The translations under genes and the position numbers were made by a program. DNA of 64,000 bases, taken from assembly GCA_910574455.1 (NCBI GenBank), contig CAJSYZ010000005.1:1860001-1924000 (forward strand), in the 5' to 3' direction. Every line of letters begins with the position of its first letter. The stretch's first letter is position 1. Positions 47,335 to 60,054 of the stretch are shown piece after piece. This stretch comes from Trichaptum fuscoviolaceum. Lineage: Eukaryota; Basidiomycota; Agaricomycetes; Hymenochaetales; Trichaptaceae. The notes beneath the pieces were generated by a model that was given only the letters and a program-made list of their open reading frames with translations, had not been told where the DNA came from and ran no database searches.

Positions 47335-50143
47335 TCATTTCCTCCCTTCGAAATCCTTAACTGATAATGTACGATCGCCACGCGCCCATACCTCCTGTAG
47401 TTTGTATACCTCGAGTTTCGATGTTGGGCTCCTCGGAAGAGCTTCGACAAATTCAATATATCTGGGTACGTGGAAACGTGACATTGTTGTTTGAGCGAAG
47501 AGGTGAACATCATCCTCCTTCAGGGAAGAGTCGGGACGTTTCACAATCGAGACCATCAGGTCTTCTTCTGTAAGGTCAGATGGAACTCCGTAAGCGGCAC
47601 ATTCAAGAACGTCCGGGTGCAAGAGCAAACCCTCTTCGACCTCAAACGCTGCAATCATAGTTTTTTGATTAAATTCACAACACAATCCTATGCGAGGGCG
47701 TAACTTACGAGAGATGTTCTCTCCTCGTCGTCTGATGACGTGCTTCCTTCGACCGACGAAGAACAGATTTCCTTCAACGTCGAGACGACAGAGGTCACCG
47801 GTGTAGAACCAGCCGTCTCGAAGAGACTCCTCGGTAGCAACGGTATTTTTGTAGTATCCTGCGAAATAAAGTTAGAGTAAGAAATGCAGTCACGATAGCA
47901 AACCTACCCGAAAAGCGGCTATCGGGAGTACGGTAGACCAGGAGTTCACCCACAACACCCGATGGTACATCTTCGCCTTTCTCATCAATAACGCGAAGTT
48001 TAACCCCTTCTAATGCTACGCCGCAAGATCCTTTGACTCTAGGACGGTTGATGGGTTGTACAACGGGCAATCCCGTCTCCGTTGATCCATATACTTCGAA
48101 GACCTTCAGATCGAATCGACGTTCAAAATCCTCAACCCAAGCGGGGACAGGAACGCCCCACATGATGCGTAACGTGTTGTTAGCATCTGTTGGCTTCGGT
48201 TCTGCCTTGTTCAAGATGCTCAAGGTAGCACCCATGAAATCTGCCACAGTCGCTCGGGACTGGCAGATTTCGTCCCACCAACGGCTTGCTGAGAACTTCT
48301 GACTGATAGCTGCAGTTGCTCCCAGTACCAAAGACGGGACAACAGTGAGCGACGATGCGTCAGCGTGACACAGAGGGAACGGACAGAACAAAACATCCTC
48401 GGCAGTTAGTTCGAGTGATTTGATCAATGCTCGACCCACAGAAATGAAGTATGAGTGAGACAATTCGCATGCCTTTGAAGGACCAGTTGTCCCAGACGTG
48501 AAAAGCAAGGCGCATGAGGTAGAAGATGGCACAATAACTGCAGCGGGGAGGTCAGCAAGTTCCGAGGTTTGGGATAAAGAAGCTAATGAGTTTATGCCCG
48601 GTTGCGGTTCGCCTCTCATGTAAAGGCGAAGGTGAAGGTCAGACGGCATATAACCCAAGAAATCATCGTCGATAATCATCACCTTGGGTGAGACTAGCTC
48701 GATGGCTCGGCGTAATACTATGCCTCTTATTTCTGTCTAAGTGTACCGGCGAGTGAGATTAGGGTATATTGCTGAGAGCATGCACTCACATGTAGTGGCG
48801 CCCAGATAGCACCAATCCACATCGTAGCAAACCAACACCGTACCATGTGCTCACTATTAAGCATCATCGCTCCTACGACATCACCTTGTTGGATGCCTGC
48901 CGAGCTAAGTCCTCCTGCCAGACATGCAACATCTCTAGCAAACTGCCTATAAGACACATCGATTCCCCCAAAGCGGAGAAACGGTTTCTCAGAGTATGCA
49001 GACGATGCCCTGATCAACAATGAGACCAAGGTCTCGTCTTGTGTTAAAACTTGATCAGGAGTTCTGCGCTTTCGAAATTTCGAAAATGCGTCCATAGCGC
49101 CTTCGAAGGAAAAGCACCAGTTGGCTGCGTCGACTTCGGCGCATAGATTAATCTCCGCATTCGGGAATGCGCCAGTCTCGATGCATCTCTTTATTGATGA
49201 CAGACTACGGCCCGAGCGCTGAACGAGCAGAAGAGCCAATTCATTGCAACGTTGAAGTGGGTCTTCTGCCACTTCAGTGACTAGATTAAGGGACAGAGCT
49301 TGAGTAGCATTAAGGTCTTCACCCGATAGCAGGAGCTTCTTAGCCTGCTGAAGTCCGACTAGAAGCGGAAGCCGACCTGCTATATTTATAGATGTTCGTT
49401 AGAGCAAGCCGACACAAACGGTGATAGCATCTCACTGATGCCGCCAGTGGGGGCGTGACCATGTATAATCTCCGGAAATCTAAATTTCGCATCTAAACCA
49501 GCTACGACAATGTCTGCAGCAAGAGCGATCTATTTTCTGTTGTTCAACGGTCTTATGAATCAGGATGTAATGGAAGTGCTTACCTCTGCACCTCCCCCGA
49601 TAGCCCAGCCCCGGACAGCAGCTAGGAAAATAGCGCGACTGCTGGTCATCAACCGCGTGATTTCCTGCAGCTGTTCAAAGGCTTCCCGCAGTTCTTCAGC
49701 ATCTGTCCCGTGAGATAAAGGAGCAAGCGTTTCCTTCAGATCTTGTCAAGGCATCGTCAGATTGAGAAGCGTCATTAATAATGTCGTGGGGCACCCACCT
49801 TCTCCAGAACAAAATGATGACCCAGCACCAGTAACGATACAGACTTTCGCCTTAGAGGCCTAAGCATATAAGTCAGAAACACACTAAAGATTGAGCATGG
49901 AATAAAAGAGAAGAGTGTGTCTTTCGCCGACAACTTTCGCGAGCGAAGAGTGATGGCACAGCTCTTGATATAACATTCTTGACGGTAAGTACGTACCTTC
50001 ACCTGTCTAAGAGACGATACGAGACCATTAAGTAGCGGAACGTTGATTGCATTGAGGCTACGAGGCCGATTGAGCGTGATTGTCGCAAAGTTTGTCTGCT
50101 CGAAGCACAGCAAGACAGGACTGTCAGCAGGGTTAGTGGACAT
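47335..50143 (-). CDS. Enoyl-CoA hydratase / acyl-CoA synthetase fusion protein
   Basis: One gene encodes an N-terminal crotonase fold (residues 1 to about 270) and a C-terminal adenylate-forming acyl-CoA synthetase (about 290 onward). Crotonase landmarks: [34 protein letters not shown] (oxyanion region), [19 protein letters not shown] and [14 protein letters not shown]. Ligase landmarks: [18 protein letters not shown] (P-loop-like), [30 protein letters not shown] and a C-terminal Lys in [11 protein letters not shown]. The two halves are continuous across exons in one frame: no stop or promoter-like gap is visible between RRTPDQ and [12 protein letters not shown]. About eight exons. The pairing recalls the separate CaiC ligase and CaiD hydratase of carnitine metabolism, but the substrate is unknown. 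Confidence 0.85.
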
Positions 50144-51325
50144 GAATGCAATCGAGAAAACGGCGGCAGGTGCAATATGTCATTCCCTCTGTGCTTGAGG
50201 CATGCATTTATCGTAACTGTTAAAAGGATATAAACTGTAAGTCTGAAGGAGAATGTTTGCCCGTCGAGGATAATTTACCGGGTAAACCCGCTAGTTATGT
50301 ATGTATGTTCTTACTTACTGATAGCTCTTGATCATCCGCGAGTCTAAGGTGGATTATGCTATCTATGCGCAATTTGACCTAGAAAGAAACGATGCAGTCG
50401 CTCTCGGACAAGGAACTAGCAAGATAATGATCAGATTTTTCTCCTTTCATGTAAAGTTCGCAACTGAGACTAAACCTAAGGAGTCCAGATGTCCGAGCTT
50501 CTTATCCAAGATAAATCAGAAATGGAAAAGACCCGATCAGTCGGATCGTTTGCGTCGCGAAAAGGATCGCTCGTACGAAAGGAATGCGGCAATGTTGCAG
50601 CTTTGAAAATGAGAAAAATAGACTGGCCAAGGGTGTAACGAGGGTTTAATGAATTGCATGCGATGTACTCGGAATTATATTTCGAGTTTTCATTCGGCAT
50701 GCAATGTCCCAACTCACGCAGAGTGCTTTACATTGAAACGAGATTTGACCTACTGAGGACGTGGTCACATGTCACTTGTACCATCATGATGGAGCTTTTG
50801 ATCTCTTGTTTATCGATCGAGTTATATGCATGAACACCTACAGAGTTTGCTTCGACCGTGATTAGCTTTATAACCGAAGAAAATCATGTTTACTTACACG
50901 CTCAGAGAATTCATAGTATCTTGCTCAATAGCAGCCACCGAAAGGGGCGATTAAGGTTAAGCTTACATACCCTATCATATTGCGTACCAGTACTGGACGT
51001 CGGAACCCCTATCTTGGAGAGTCATAATTCAACGGATCTCATAGCGTTTCCTGGCAAAATCCTGATAACAGATCCAAACGGTCGGGTCGGAGAGTTCAGT
51101 CGTAAGATCTCGCCGATTCTTGTCAAATAAAGAACTAGATTTGTTCTCCAGAAGAACTGCCAGATGCCAGACCACGGATAATTCCTACTCGTATTCACGA
51201 TGTAATTCCGGTAGCAGATTAGAAGCAGCCTAGATGCAAGTTGGTATATTAGGTTCCTGTAGAATATTTAAACGTGTGCATGCTGTGAAGGTGTACGAGT
51301 AGAAAAAATGATGCCAATACAATCA
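50144..51325. other. Intergenic, no gene seen
   Basis: A plus-strand frame at 50328-50606 and one at 50858-51130 lack recognisable domains. It is probably upstream sequence of the fusion gene and the 3' region of SEY1. Confidence 0.5.
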
Positions 51326-54243
51326 CTATAACGGCTCTGCTCTGCGCTGCCGCAGCCCTCGCGCGTCCTCCTCTCCATATTCGTTGCGTGATGTTGAGTC
51401 GAGAGGTCTCATTTCTATCGGTCGATTCATCTCAGGATTGGAGAACTGTTGTCTTAGCTTCTCTGTAGCCTGTCGTTGCACCTTTAGATTTGCGGCGTGA
51501 ACAACTCAGATATTGCATAAAAAGACAACAATGCTGACGAACCTCGCTCCCGACAGTCCGGGTGACCTGCATTAAAGGACCAACTAAACCGAGTTTTATG
51601 ATCGCCCAGCTGAAATGGTGTAAGTAAAACCCAGGAAAGAAAGAACTCAAACCATTCCGACAGAGGAAAGAGTACTCACGCAGAAGCCAAAGCACACAAT
51701 AACATAGCGAAGTAAAGCGGGTTGAAAAGAACAGCCATGGCCTCGTTCCAGCCGAGAACTACAAGCACTCCGTACATCCATGTTGGTATCTGCGCGACAC
51801 TAGAAACCATTGAACGCTTTGCCTCCACGTAATATGCGTCTGCGTCTTTTCGGAATCGAGTGGATATGTCCAAGACCTTTGTTTCCGAGAGGACCGTCAA
51901 GGATGAATCGAAGTCGAAGTCCTCGGAAGATTGGGACTCGTCGAGCGTGTTATCCGATGCATCGGCAGGTAGTGTGTACTCCAAAGACGAATCTTGTGGT
52001 TTGATCTTGGCATACAATGGAATAAGCTCCAAGGTTTGGTCTTTTGCTTTCTTGAATGCACTATCAATATCATCGTCAGGCTTCCATACTCGCGGGACGC
52101 CGGCTTCGTCGTATCTAAAGCGCTCTTCGAAGTGCGACCTGAGCTTGCCCAGAATGACGGGATCTGCGGTCTGCTCGTCAATTTTAGCACGGAAAGACAA
52201 CCATGCACGTTTGCGTAGTGTAGCAAGGGATAAGCGGTTCTCCTCATCTGTGCAATTAAGACCTTATACAAATATTTATTAGAGAGAGTCACGAAGTAAC
52301 AATGGGTTCAAAGGCTCACCAGTAGCTTTGCTCAAATAAGCGCTCTCTGCTTTTTCTAACGTTTGACGGAATGCCGTAAGAACCTTGTCCCACATGTCTG
52401 AGGATGCAACGTTAAGTTGTAGTTCAATAGGCTCTGAAATTTGCTTCTTAAAGTTGCGCTTCAAATTAAAAATCAGTCAACCTCTCGTTTCGTTTCTTCA
52501 ATGTTTGACACTGACCTCGATTAAGTTCACCATTTTCTTCGTTTCATCGGCACGACATTGGTCGGCGATACTCCTGATCTCTTCACGAAGGAGTTCAAGC
52601 TCTTCTTCCCATACCCAGTCTGTATCTTCCAGCTTTGCCTCGGTTGCACCTTCAGTGAAGCGATTTTCAGCATTATCTCGTGCCGATGCAACCACTTCAG
52701 CGAAATTGTAACCCTCAACGCGCATGCCTTCGGTGATACTCCTCTTGAACGAGACTAGGCACGACTTGTGCAGGTTTTTGAGCTGCCCCAGATATAGTGG
52801 AGATAGAACCGAATCAATAGTGGCCAAGAGATCTGTTCGCTTCCGCTTGTATACAGCCTGATGATAACGCGACGCGTCCCTGTCATATCGAGCTACTATG
52901 AGATTAGGGATGTGTTAGAGGACAACAACCAATTTATACACTTACTGACTGCTACAGTTTTCCACGCCCGCATCATTTCACCCAAACCATCCACGACTTG
53001 ACCAAGTTCAATCGGCCTACGCTGCGACTTCGATTGTTCGTTGAACTCTGCAAGAGCTACACTCGATATCTCGTCACATCGGAATTGGGCAAGGAGCTCC
53101 TGTTGCGTTGGAAGGTCAAGATCTTTGTTGGATTGGACTTGATCCTAATTTAATATAATTCAACCACAAATTTTCCATGCAACGCAACGCATTCACGTAC
53201 CCAGATGCCCTCCATATACATTGCGACACCATCTGCTGGAATTCTCTTATGGTAGGCTGGTTTGAAAAGGTAGTCCTTGTTGTCTTTCTCTGCGAAACGC
53301 TTCCGTAGCTCTTTGACTGCATCCTCGAATTTGTCCGGCACTAAGACTTTGTGCGGAAGTGCCGTAAAGCTTAGGTCAAAGTAGTCTGAAAGTTTGCGAT
53401 CCCGAAGTTCTTCAGGCTTCGACAGGCTCTCCCAGATGCGGTTGAGGTCAGTCGTAAGGGTGTCTGCAAGATTGGCTAAAGGTGTTGTCCCAATGTGGTC
53501 CCGAATAACAAAGAGAAGAAGAGTCTTCTGACTTGAGCTTTCTTGTGCCTTTCCAAAGAGTCCCAAGTTAACCTCGAAAACCGTCTTCAGTAGGCCCATA
53601 TTTGCGCCTTGGTATAAGCCAACTTGGTGCTCCCATAGGTTAATAATGAGAACTTCGGAGGATGCTAGCGAGAACAAGGCGGATTTCCGTTCGAAGTCCT
53701 GGTCTTCTCCACGCTCTCGTCCATCGGTTCCTTCAACATCCATTACCAGCACGTTCATGTCCTTGCCTCTGCACATCCATATTCCTAATGGGTTGTTAAT
53801 TGCTTTCCGTAAGTGGCTGCCGACTTAAAAGAAACTGACCTTTAGTCGTTTGTTGACGTTTTGTCTCGTCCATAACATCGAAGTTTGAACCAAAAAGACG
53901 ATTGAGAAGAGTACCTGGTACAAGTAATGTAAGCATTTGCTTCCGTAGAGCTACTACGAACACGTACTTTTTCCCGTTGACTGTGAACCAAAAACAGCCA
54001 CAATATTATAGTCAAATCCTGAGTCTCGTAGACCCCATCGTTCGATTTGTGCCGTTAGTTCCTGCCTAGAAGTCGCTCAATGATACGAACAAAAGTTGCA
54101 TCCAAAGTCACGTACGTGAAGCTCTTTTGGTCGTCGATAACTTGCAGTCTGTCTGCCGTGCCTTCTGAGGGATTCGCGTGTCCATTTCCGTTGGGAATAT
54201 GAGACATAATTTTGTCGCTAACGTTGTCGACGACTTGTGCCAT
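51326..54243 (-). CDS. SEY1: SEY1, atlastin-like ER fusion GTPase
   Basis: Dynamin-superfamily GTPase (RHD3/Sey1) that fuses ER tubules. N-terminal GTPase motifs: P-loop [16 protein letters not shown] (split by an intron), [18 protein letters not shown] (switch region), [18 protein letters not shown] and [13 protein letters not shown] long helical bundle follows. Near the C-terminus are two hydrophobic segments: [20 protein letters not shown] and [13 protein letters not shown], continuing into AIIKLGLVG. The tail is basic and ends RQRRAEPL. The start at 54243 begins [17 protein letters not shown]. Multi-exon. Length agrees with fungal Sey1 (about 800 residues). Confidence 0.95.
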
Positions 54244-54270
54244 GGTGGTAAGGACGCAACGTCCGTGCTG

Positions 54271-54468
54271 TTACGCTCCTGTTGGACTTGTGGTTTGTGG
54301 CCCGGAGACCGTCATCGACGTGTTGGGGTCACCCTGATGATCCAAATTTAGCATAAACGTCTCAGGCTCGCAATGATTAACACTGGCACTGCCAGCCTGA
54401 GTGGCAACGCCTTGAAATGCGGGCGTGCTCTTGCTCTTGACAACTGTTTTCTTCTGAAACTGAGGCAA
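54271..54468 (-). other. Possible upstream ORF in the SEY1 leader
   Basis: A 65-codon frame (MPQFQKKTVVKSKS...) ends 27 bases before the SEY1 start codon. A second short ATG frame begins further upstream near 54504. They could act as translational uORFs if the transcript starts upstream. No domain is recognised, and it may be chance. Confidence 0.25.
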
Positions 54469-55026
54469 GACGTTGGGCGCAGCGCTGGTAAACAGCTTCT
54501 TTCATGGTATCTAAAATAAACGCTGCGACTCCGAAGGGCTCAACTTCAGCTGGCAACCTTTATGATCTAAATTACTCGGACAAGACGTCAACGGTTGACG
54601 GCGTGCGGACAGTGCACATTTTTATTCAGAACAACTACGGCTCCTCCTTCTGTTCTCGGGCCATGCTGCAGCTTTAATTATGGGTCCGGCATCGTCGAAA
54701 ATCACTTCTTGATGGAGGAGGGTCTACCCACCCAATCATGCAGAACATTCCTGAGAACCTCAAACAGATCTGGGCGTCAACCTGTCCTCCATCATTTACT
54801 CCTGGGATGCTCAACGCCATTTGCAGAAATTGAGCTCAAGATACGTGCATATGGGCCAGGGCCGAATACCGCGAATGTTGTTCTCCGACGGCATACTGGC
54901 ATGAGAAGGGGATGGACAGATCAGCGCGCCTTGATCACTCTCCACGCTATTAAATAGCCCGACGCTGAGGCGGCTCTCCCCTTTTGCTCCTACTCGCCCT
55001 TCTCCTTGTCTCCTGGCCTGAATGCT

Positions 55027-56648
55027 ATGAGGGCTTCAGTCATTTTCGCCGTACTAGGCCTTGTGCCTTCAGTACTGAGTCAAGCAACTCACACGGTATG
55101 TGCTTATCCCATTACAAGAATTTCGTGTACTAACTCTCGCTACAGGTCATGGTTGGCGTCAAGGGAAGCTTTTACGATCCACCAACGAACGCTGCGGGCA
55201 AGGGTGATATAATCCAGTTTATTTTTGGCGGAGTGTGCGTTACTAGATAGCCTCCAAATCCGCAAGACTAACTTCGTTGTACAGTTTTCATGGAGTTACG
55301 CAGTCATCATTCGAAAATCCCTGCATGCCTTTGCCAGGAGGCTTCAGCTCCGGGCTTCAGGGAACTGGAGGAAACTTAACGTCTAATTTTCCTGTGTGGG
55401 ATTTGATTGTCACCAATGCTTCTGCTCGTCAGTGACTAGTTTTTCACCCTATGATAACAAATTGATCGCAAGTTACACAGCCATTTGGTTCTATTGTCAA
55501 GCAACTCAACCTGAAAATCATTGTGCTCAGGGCATGGTTGGGTATGTGCTTTCTATCCACTCGAAGAAACTAAAATCAATGTACACAATCTGCAGTGCAA
55601 TTAATGCTCCCGAAGACATGTTCGCCAACTTTACTAGTGTTGCGAAAGCCTTTGTACCTGGGCCGACATTGGTGAATAGCATCTTCTACCGCTTAACTCA
55701 AGGAATCTCATAACTTCGCAGCCGCCGATCGTAACGGCGCTCACAGGTATTGGTGCAAGTGCAACAGCTCCTCCGGCTCAGACAGGTGTCACGTCAGTGC
55801 CAGCTTCTTCAATTACTTCCCCTCCAAGTAGTGCATCGTTCACACCAGCTCCGACGGAAACTGTAACTTCAACTATACCAACAACTAGCCCCAAAAGCGG
55901 CGTGAGCCCTGCTGTGATAGGAGGCGCGGTTGGGGGTGGAGGAGCTGCAGTGATTGCTGTTGGCATACTTGTTATCCTTTTGCTACGGAAGAAGTCGACA
56001 CCGTCTGTGACCTATGTGGAGACCTCAGAGCGCGTCCATTTCCCTGGTCCAAAGCCCGGTTGGTCGTCACCAGAAACCGACATTCCGTCCTTGCGCAACA
56101 GACCAAGCGATATGGCCTATGATTCAAGTGGAAGGACCATAAATCGGCAGGGTAGTAGGAATGTCTTAGAAGGTTCAGCAATTCGAAGAAACGAGTCCTA
56201 CGCAGCGTCCGATGGTTCGTCGACCGTGCCGCTAGTAATCAACGAGCGCGATAGGCCAAACAACCAACTGCATTACGAGAACTCGCGCGGGGACATGCGC
56301 TCTCTGACGATGGCTGATGCTTTGTCCTCGCACCCTTATGCGCACACGTTCTCGCCAGCTCCCGTGGCATCTGTGCTTGAGCAGCAAGAGCCGCCTCGTG
56401 AGCGGGACCCCGTCCTCGATCGCGGACCCGATGTGGACGTTCACGAGCTTGCAAAGGAAGTTGCTGCGCTATTAGGCCCACAAAACCCGCTGCCAGCACC
56501 TCCTAACCAGCCGTTGGCGACGATGCCGAGCCTGCGTGTACCACATGCTCGTCCACCGCGCAATCTACCGAATCCGCGGAATTTCAACTTCGGCCAGGGC
56601 GTGCGTTCCCCAGAGCCGGACTCATCTTTGCCGCAGTACGAGCGGTAA
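55027..56648 (+). CDS. Cupredoxin-domain membrane protein A
   Basis: Six exons. A signal peptide (MRASVIFAVLGLVPSVLS) leads to one extracellular plastocyanin-like domain with HGVTQSSFENPC, GGFSSGLQG and IWFYCQATQPENHC, then AQGMVGAINAPED. The four type-1 copper ligands are present: His (FHGV), Cys (FYC), His (NHC) and Met (QGM). A Ser/Thr/Pro-rich stalk, one transmembrane segment (GGAVGGGGAAVIAVGILVIL) and a cytoplasmic tail of about 230 residues follow. Near its end the tail carries DVHELAKEVAALLGP and it terminates LPQYER. Possible electron carrier or wall or surface receptor; function unknown. First gene of the four-gene cluster. Confidence 0.8.
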
Positions 56649-57362
56649 AAGAGAATAAGATTGATTGTGCGACGACATCTCAACACGACCTGATGAACTT
56701 CCCAGCTTGCACTCCTGTCACTCCATTCACTCCCACACATCGCCGTCTTTGACCGCTCTTTCATTATATTCCACTCCACTATTTTGATTCATCTGTAAGG
56801 TTATCTGTCCTACATGTCTGGTATACATCGCCTATTTTCGGCGGTTCCAACTACTTTGTCACTCGTTAGTGTTCATCTAAATTAATCGATTGTTTATGCT
56901 AATAATTTATTCAAGTGTGTTACGTTAAAAATAGAAGCTGGTTGGGATTACATCGTAGTGACTATACTACCGGTGTCCACAGATCCGTCAAAGCGAAGCA
57001 TTTGCGTCACCCAATGAACTCGAGCTATTTTCTGTGCCATCTCGGTCAATGAAGACGCACTGATGCGTTGATGATGTGTACCCGATAGTTGCAACATTCG
57101 CACCTGTTCTGTGGGACCTTATTGATGTCCAAATAATCTTGCCCATCTTCAGGCACAATTGCACCCGTAGAAAAGGCTTCCGAAGTTCTTGATTTAAGCA
57201 GATCTGGTCTATCTACAGCTAACTCAACCCACGCCAAAAGCACATTGAACATTATTTGAAAGTACGCTATAAACATTTGAGAGAGGAAAGGAGAGTCATA
57301 GTGTTTTGGTGAGAGCGAAAAGATGGTGGGACAGTACTCTTCGTGGAGTACGGAAACGGAAA
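56649..57362. other. Convergent intergenic region with a segment duplicated downstream of gene D
   Basis: The 57120-57200 region resembles 61490-61560: shared bits around CATCTTCAGGCACAATTGCA and CCATCAGGCATAATTGCA. This implies the 3' flank was copied together with gene B/D. No gene of its own is evident. Confidence 0.5.
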
Positions 57363-59123
57363 TCACTGGTTGAAGCGCTCGTATTGTGGCGGACCAGGGG
57401 AACGGGCTTGGGGTATCTCGCTTTCATAAGCCATAGGGAAAGGATTTGGCAGGGGACGTTTCTGACTGGCCGGTGAAGGGATGTTATCCTGTACTGGTAG
57501 ACCTGCTCCCTTTCCTGCAGCGCCTTGCAGATGCGGGGCAAGTAGTGAAGCGACTTCCTTCGCTATCTCCTTCACGTCCATGTTAGGCGCAGGTGACTTT
57601 TCGCTGACAAGTATTGGCGGGGGACTTTGCGGCGGGGCAGGGGAGACATATTGACCTGGGGAAACGTTCGCTCCCACGAGAAAAGGGGCGTCTGTTGCGT
57701 AATGCGACGAGCGATTTATGTCTGAGACTGAAGGTGGCATTCCTGTCGAAAGCAATGGAGCAAAGCTCTGCCCGCTCAAGGGCGGCTCGGCATACGTTGG
57801 GTCAGAGCTCAGAGCTGAGGATGCTGTATACGCCGTGTTGCGGTTCATCTCGTTCGGGATGTTGCCCGAGCTATACGCCTGGCTGTTGTACTGCATACCA
57901 GGGGGTCCCATGCCTGGTACGCTGCTCTGGTTTCTCAGGTGTCCCATGCCCGACTGATCAAAAGGCATCGCTGGTATGGTATCGGCTGCGAACGGATTAC
58001 CCTCACTACCGCCTGTGCCTTGCGGGGCAATAAACGGCTTTGTGTTCATAGTGTCGTATCCACCACGTTGACTTGTCTCAGGGCCGAATGTAGATGGAGT
58101 GGCTTGCCTTTGGTTGTTGCCCCGTCGAAGTACCAAGAGTGCCACAATCACGACGATGCCCACAGCAACTATACCGCCGACAACTCCACCAACGATCGCA
58201 CCGGTATTCGAACTACTTTTAGTGACGGGTGCGGCGGAGGTCTGAGACGGAAGCACAGAAGTGCTACTGGAGGATGTAAGAGTAGAGCTTGAAGTAGCTG
58301 AAGTGCTTGTTGATGTTAGTGCCGCTGAGTTGATTACTGTAGTCGGGAGCGCGCTTGCAGAAGCACCGATTCCGTTCAATACTACTGTCATTGCTTGCTA
58401 TGTGAGATCATTATCCATCAGGTACAGAGTACAGAGGAAGTTAAGTTCACGAAGTTCGACGTACGGTAGGAGTTGATGTCATAGCTTTTGCTGCCGCCGA
58501 GAATGAGCTAAACTGGTCGGCTGGTGCGTTGATCGCTCTTCACAATTTCCAAGATAAACATCCTTAGGTTCGTGTTAAGTAATGTCAGGTTGCTTACCCG
58601 ACCATACCACTCGAGCAATGAAAAGCTGGAACCATAGCTTGACAGTAAAAATAGATAGCTGAATAGAGCCAGTTAGCAAAACATAATGAGAGAATAAAGC
58701 AATTAACAAACGCTCTGATTCATTGGTGACAGTCAAGCTCCAGGTCGGGGACGAGAACGTATCATTTGCAGAAAACCCAGCGATGAGCCCGCTGTTGAAA
58801 CCGCCGGTTGTTTGAGAGCATGGGTTATCAAATGTTGACTGCGTAACGCCGTGTCGCCTAGTAATATGTACATTCGAGTCAAATATCAAGATTGAATAGC
58901 GGCAAAATTACCCAAATGTGAATATGAATTGCACAACATCTCCGTTGCGAGCAGCAAGGAAGTTTGGCGAATAGAAGGACCCTACTTGAACCTGTGGTGT
59001 CGGAAGGATTATTGAAAGTCAGGTACTTGATTTCTATCGCATACTCACTGATAATGTATTCTGCGCTAGCACCAAAGAGAGAGCAGATGCCAAGACAAAG
59101 AGTACTTTAGTGCCAAAAGACAT
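57363..59123 (-). CDS. Cupredoxin-domain membrane protein B
   Basis: Multi-exon gene with the same plan as A. Signal peptide MSFGTKVLFVLASALSLVLA, then VQVGSFYSPNFLAARNGDVV, RHGVTQSTFDNPC, WSLTVTNESE and IYFYCQAMVPAFHC followed by SSGMVG. The His, Cys, His, Met copper set is intact. A Ser/Thr-rich stalk and a transmembrane helix (IVAVGIVVIVALLVLRR) follow. The cytoplasmic tail contains DVKEIAKEVASLLAPHLQ and ends GPPQYERFNQ, which includes a PPxY motif. It is the closest paralog of gene D, including flanking DNA. Convergent with A. Confidence 0.8.
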
Positions 59124-60054
59124 CCTCGCAGGAGAGAGCCAGAAAGGGGGGCTCAACTTGGTGGGAGTCACTGGATACTATTATAATAGAGCGCTCCTAT
59201 GTAGGCTCGCAGTCCAGTTCGGCTTATTAGTTTCGTACTTTGTATTGTGGATCAGTTCAAGGATCTTGATCAAGGAACGAAGGGGAGACCGCATGTTCAC
59301 GCCGATTGATGAGCGCTGGTCGGGTATGTATTATGTATGCCTATCCGACCTAGGGCTACGAAGGGAACAGAAAGTAAGTCGAGATAAGGCGTGTTCCTAT
59401 GTCCTCAAAGTACTAAACTCCCAGTCGTAGACGCTGAACTGAGAAACTGAGTTGCAGTAAGCCAATTTTTGATCTGAATGTCCATGACATGAAGGTAAGA
59501 AGAGAGAAGTTACTGTCCTATTTGGGACAACAGTGTCTGCATTTGGCATATGCCGATCTCTTCTCAAGCGTGAGAAAATGATTGACAGGATCGGCGCCTC
59601 GCTCAGGCAAAGCGCGGCCCCGTTCTCTTGATCCCTCGCCGCGACGTGGTTCATAAAGCTTGAAATTTTTGTTTCAGAAACTTTGACTCGCGTTCATGTC
59701 GCGAACATCTCTCTCCTAGTATTGTCAAATTATGCAAAGATTTGAGGTTTGTAAGGATGCCTGCAGATCAACCATGGGCTCCGCATATATATTAGATGGA
59801 AGCGCTGAACGCTGCCAGTGAGCATTAGGACATCTATCAATCAGGCAACTTGAAGATTGCTTCTCGATGAATGGGCTAACTCCGCTACTACTAGTAGTAA
59901 TAGCTGATGTTTTGAATTCAATTCATCGGCCCTATAGACCGCGTGTCTTGTATGAAGACATAGTGCTTCAAATGATGGCCTTTGGCGTCTGTTAGTCGAA
60001 GGACATTGTCGACCTTCATCGGCTTCACAATCTACAGGTCGTCCGCGCTCGAAC
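59124..60054. other. Divergent intergenic region of genes B and C
   Basis: The 59200-59370 part resembles sequence upstream of gene D (about 63640-63760), for example the CGCATGTTCACGCC / CGCATGTCCGCACC and GATGAGCG blocks, supporting a segmental copy. No separate gene is seen. Confidence 0.5.

Noticed and set aside
57046..57366. 106-residue minus-strand frame next to gene B
   Set aside because: It overlaps the 3' flank duplicated near gene D, where the frame is broken; probably untranslated sequence.
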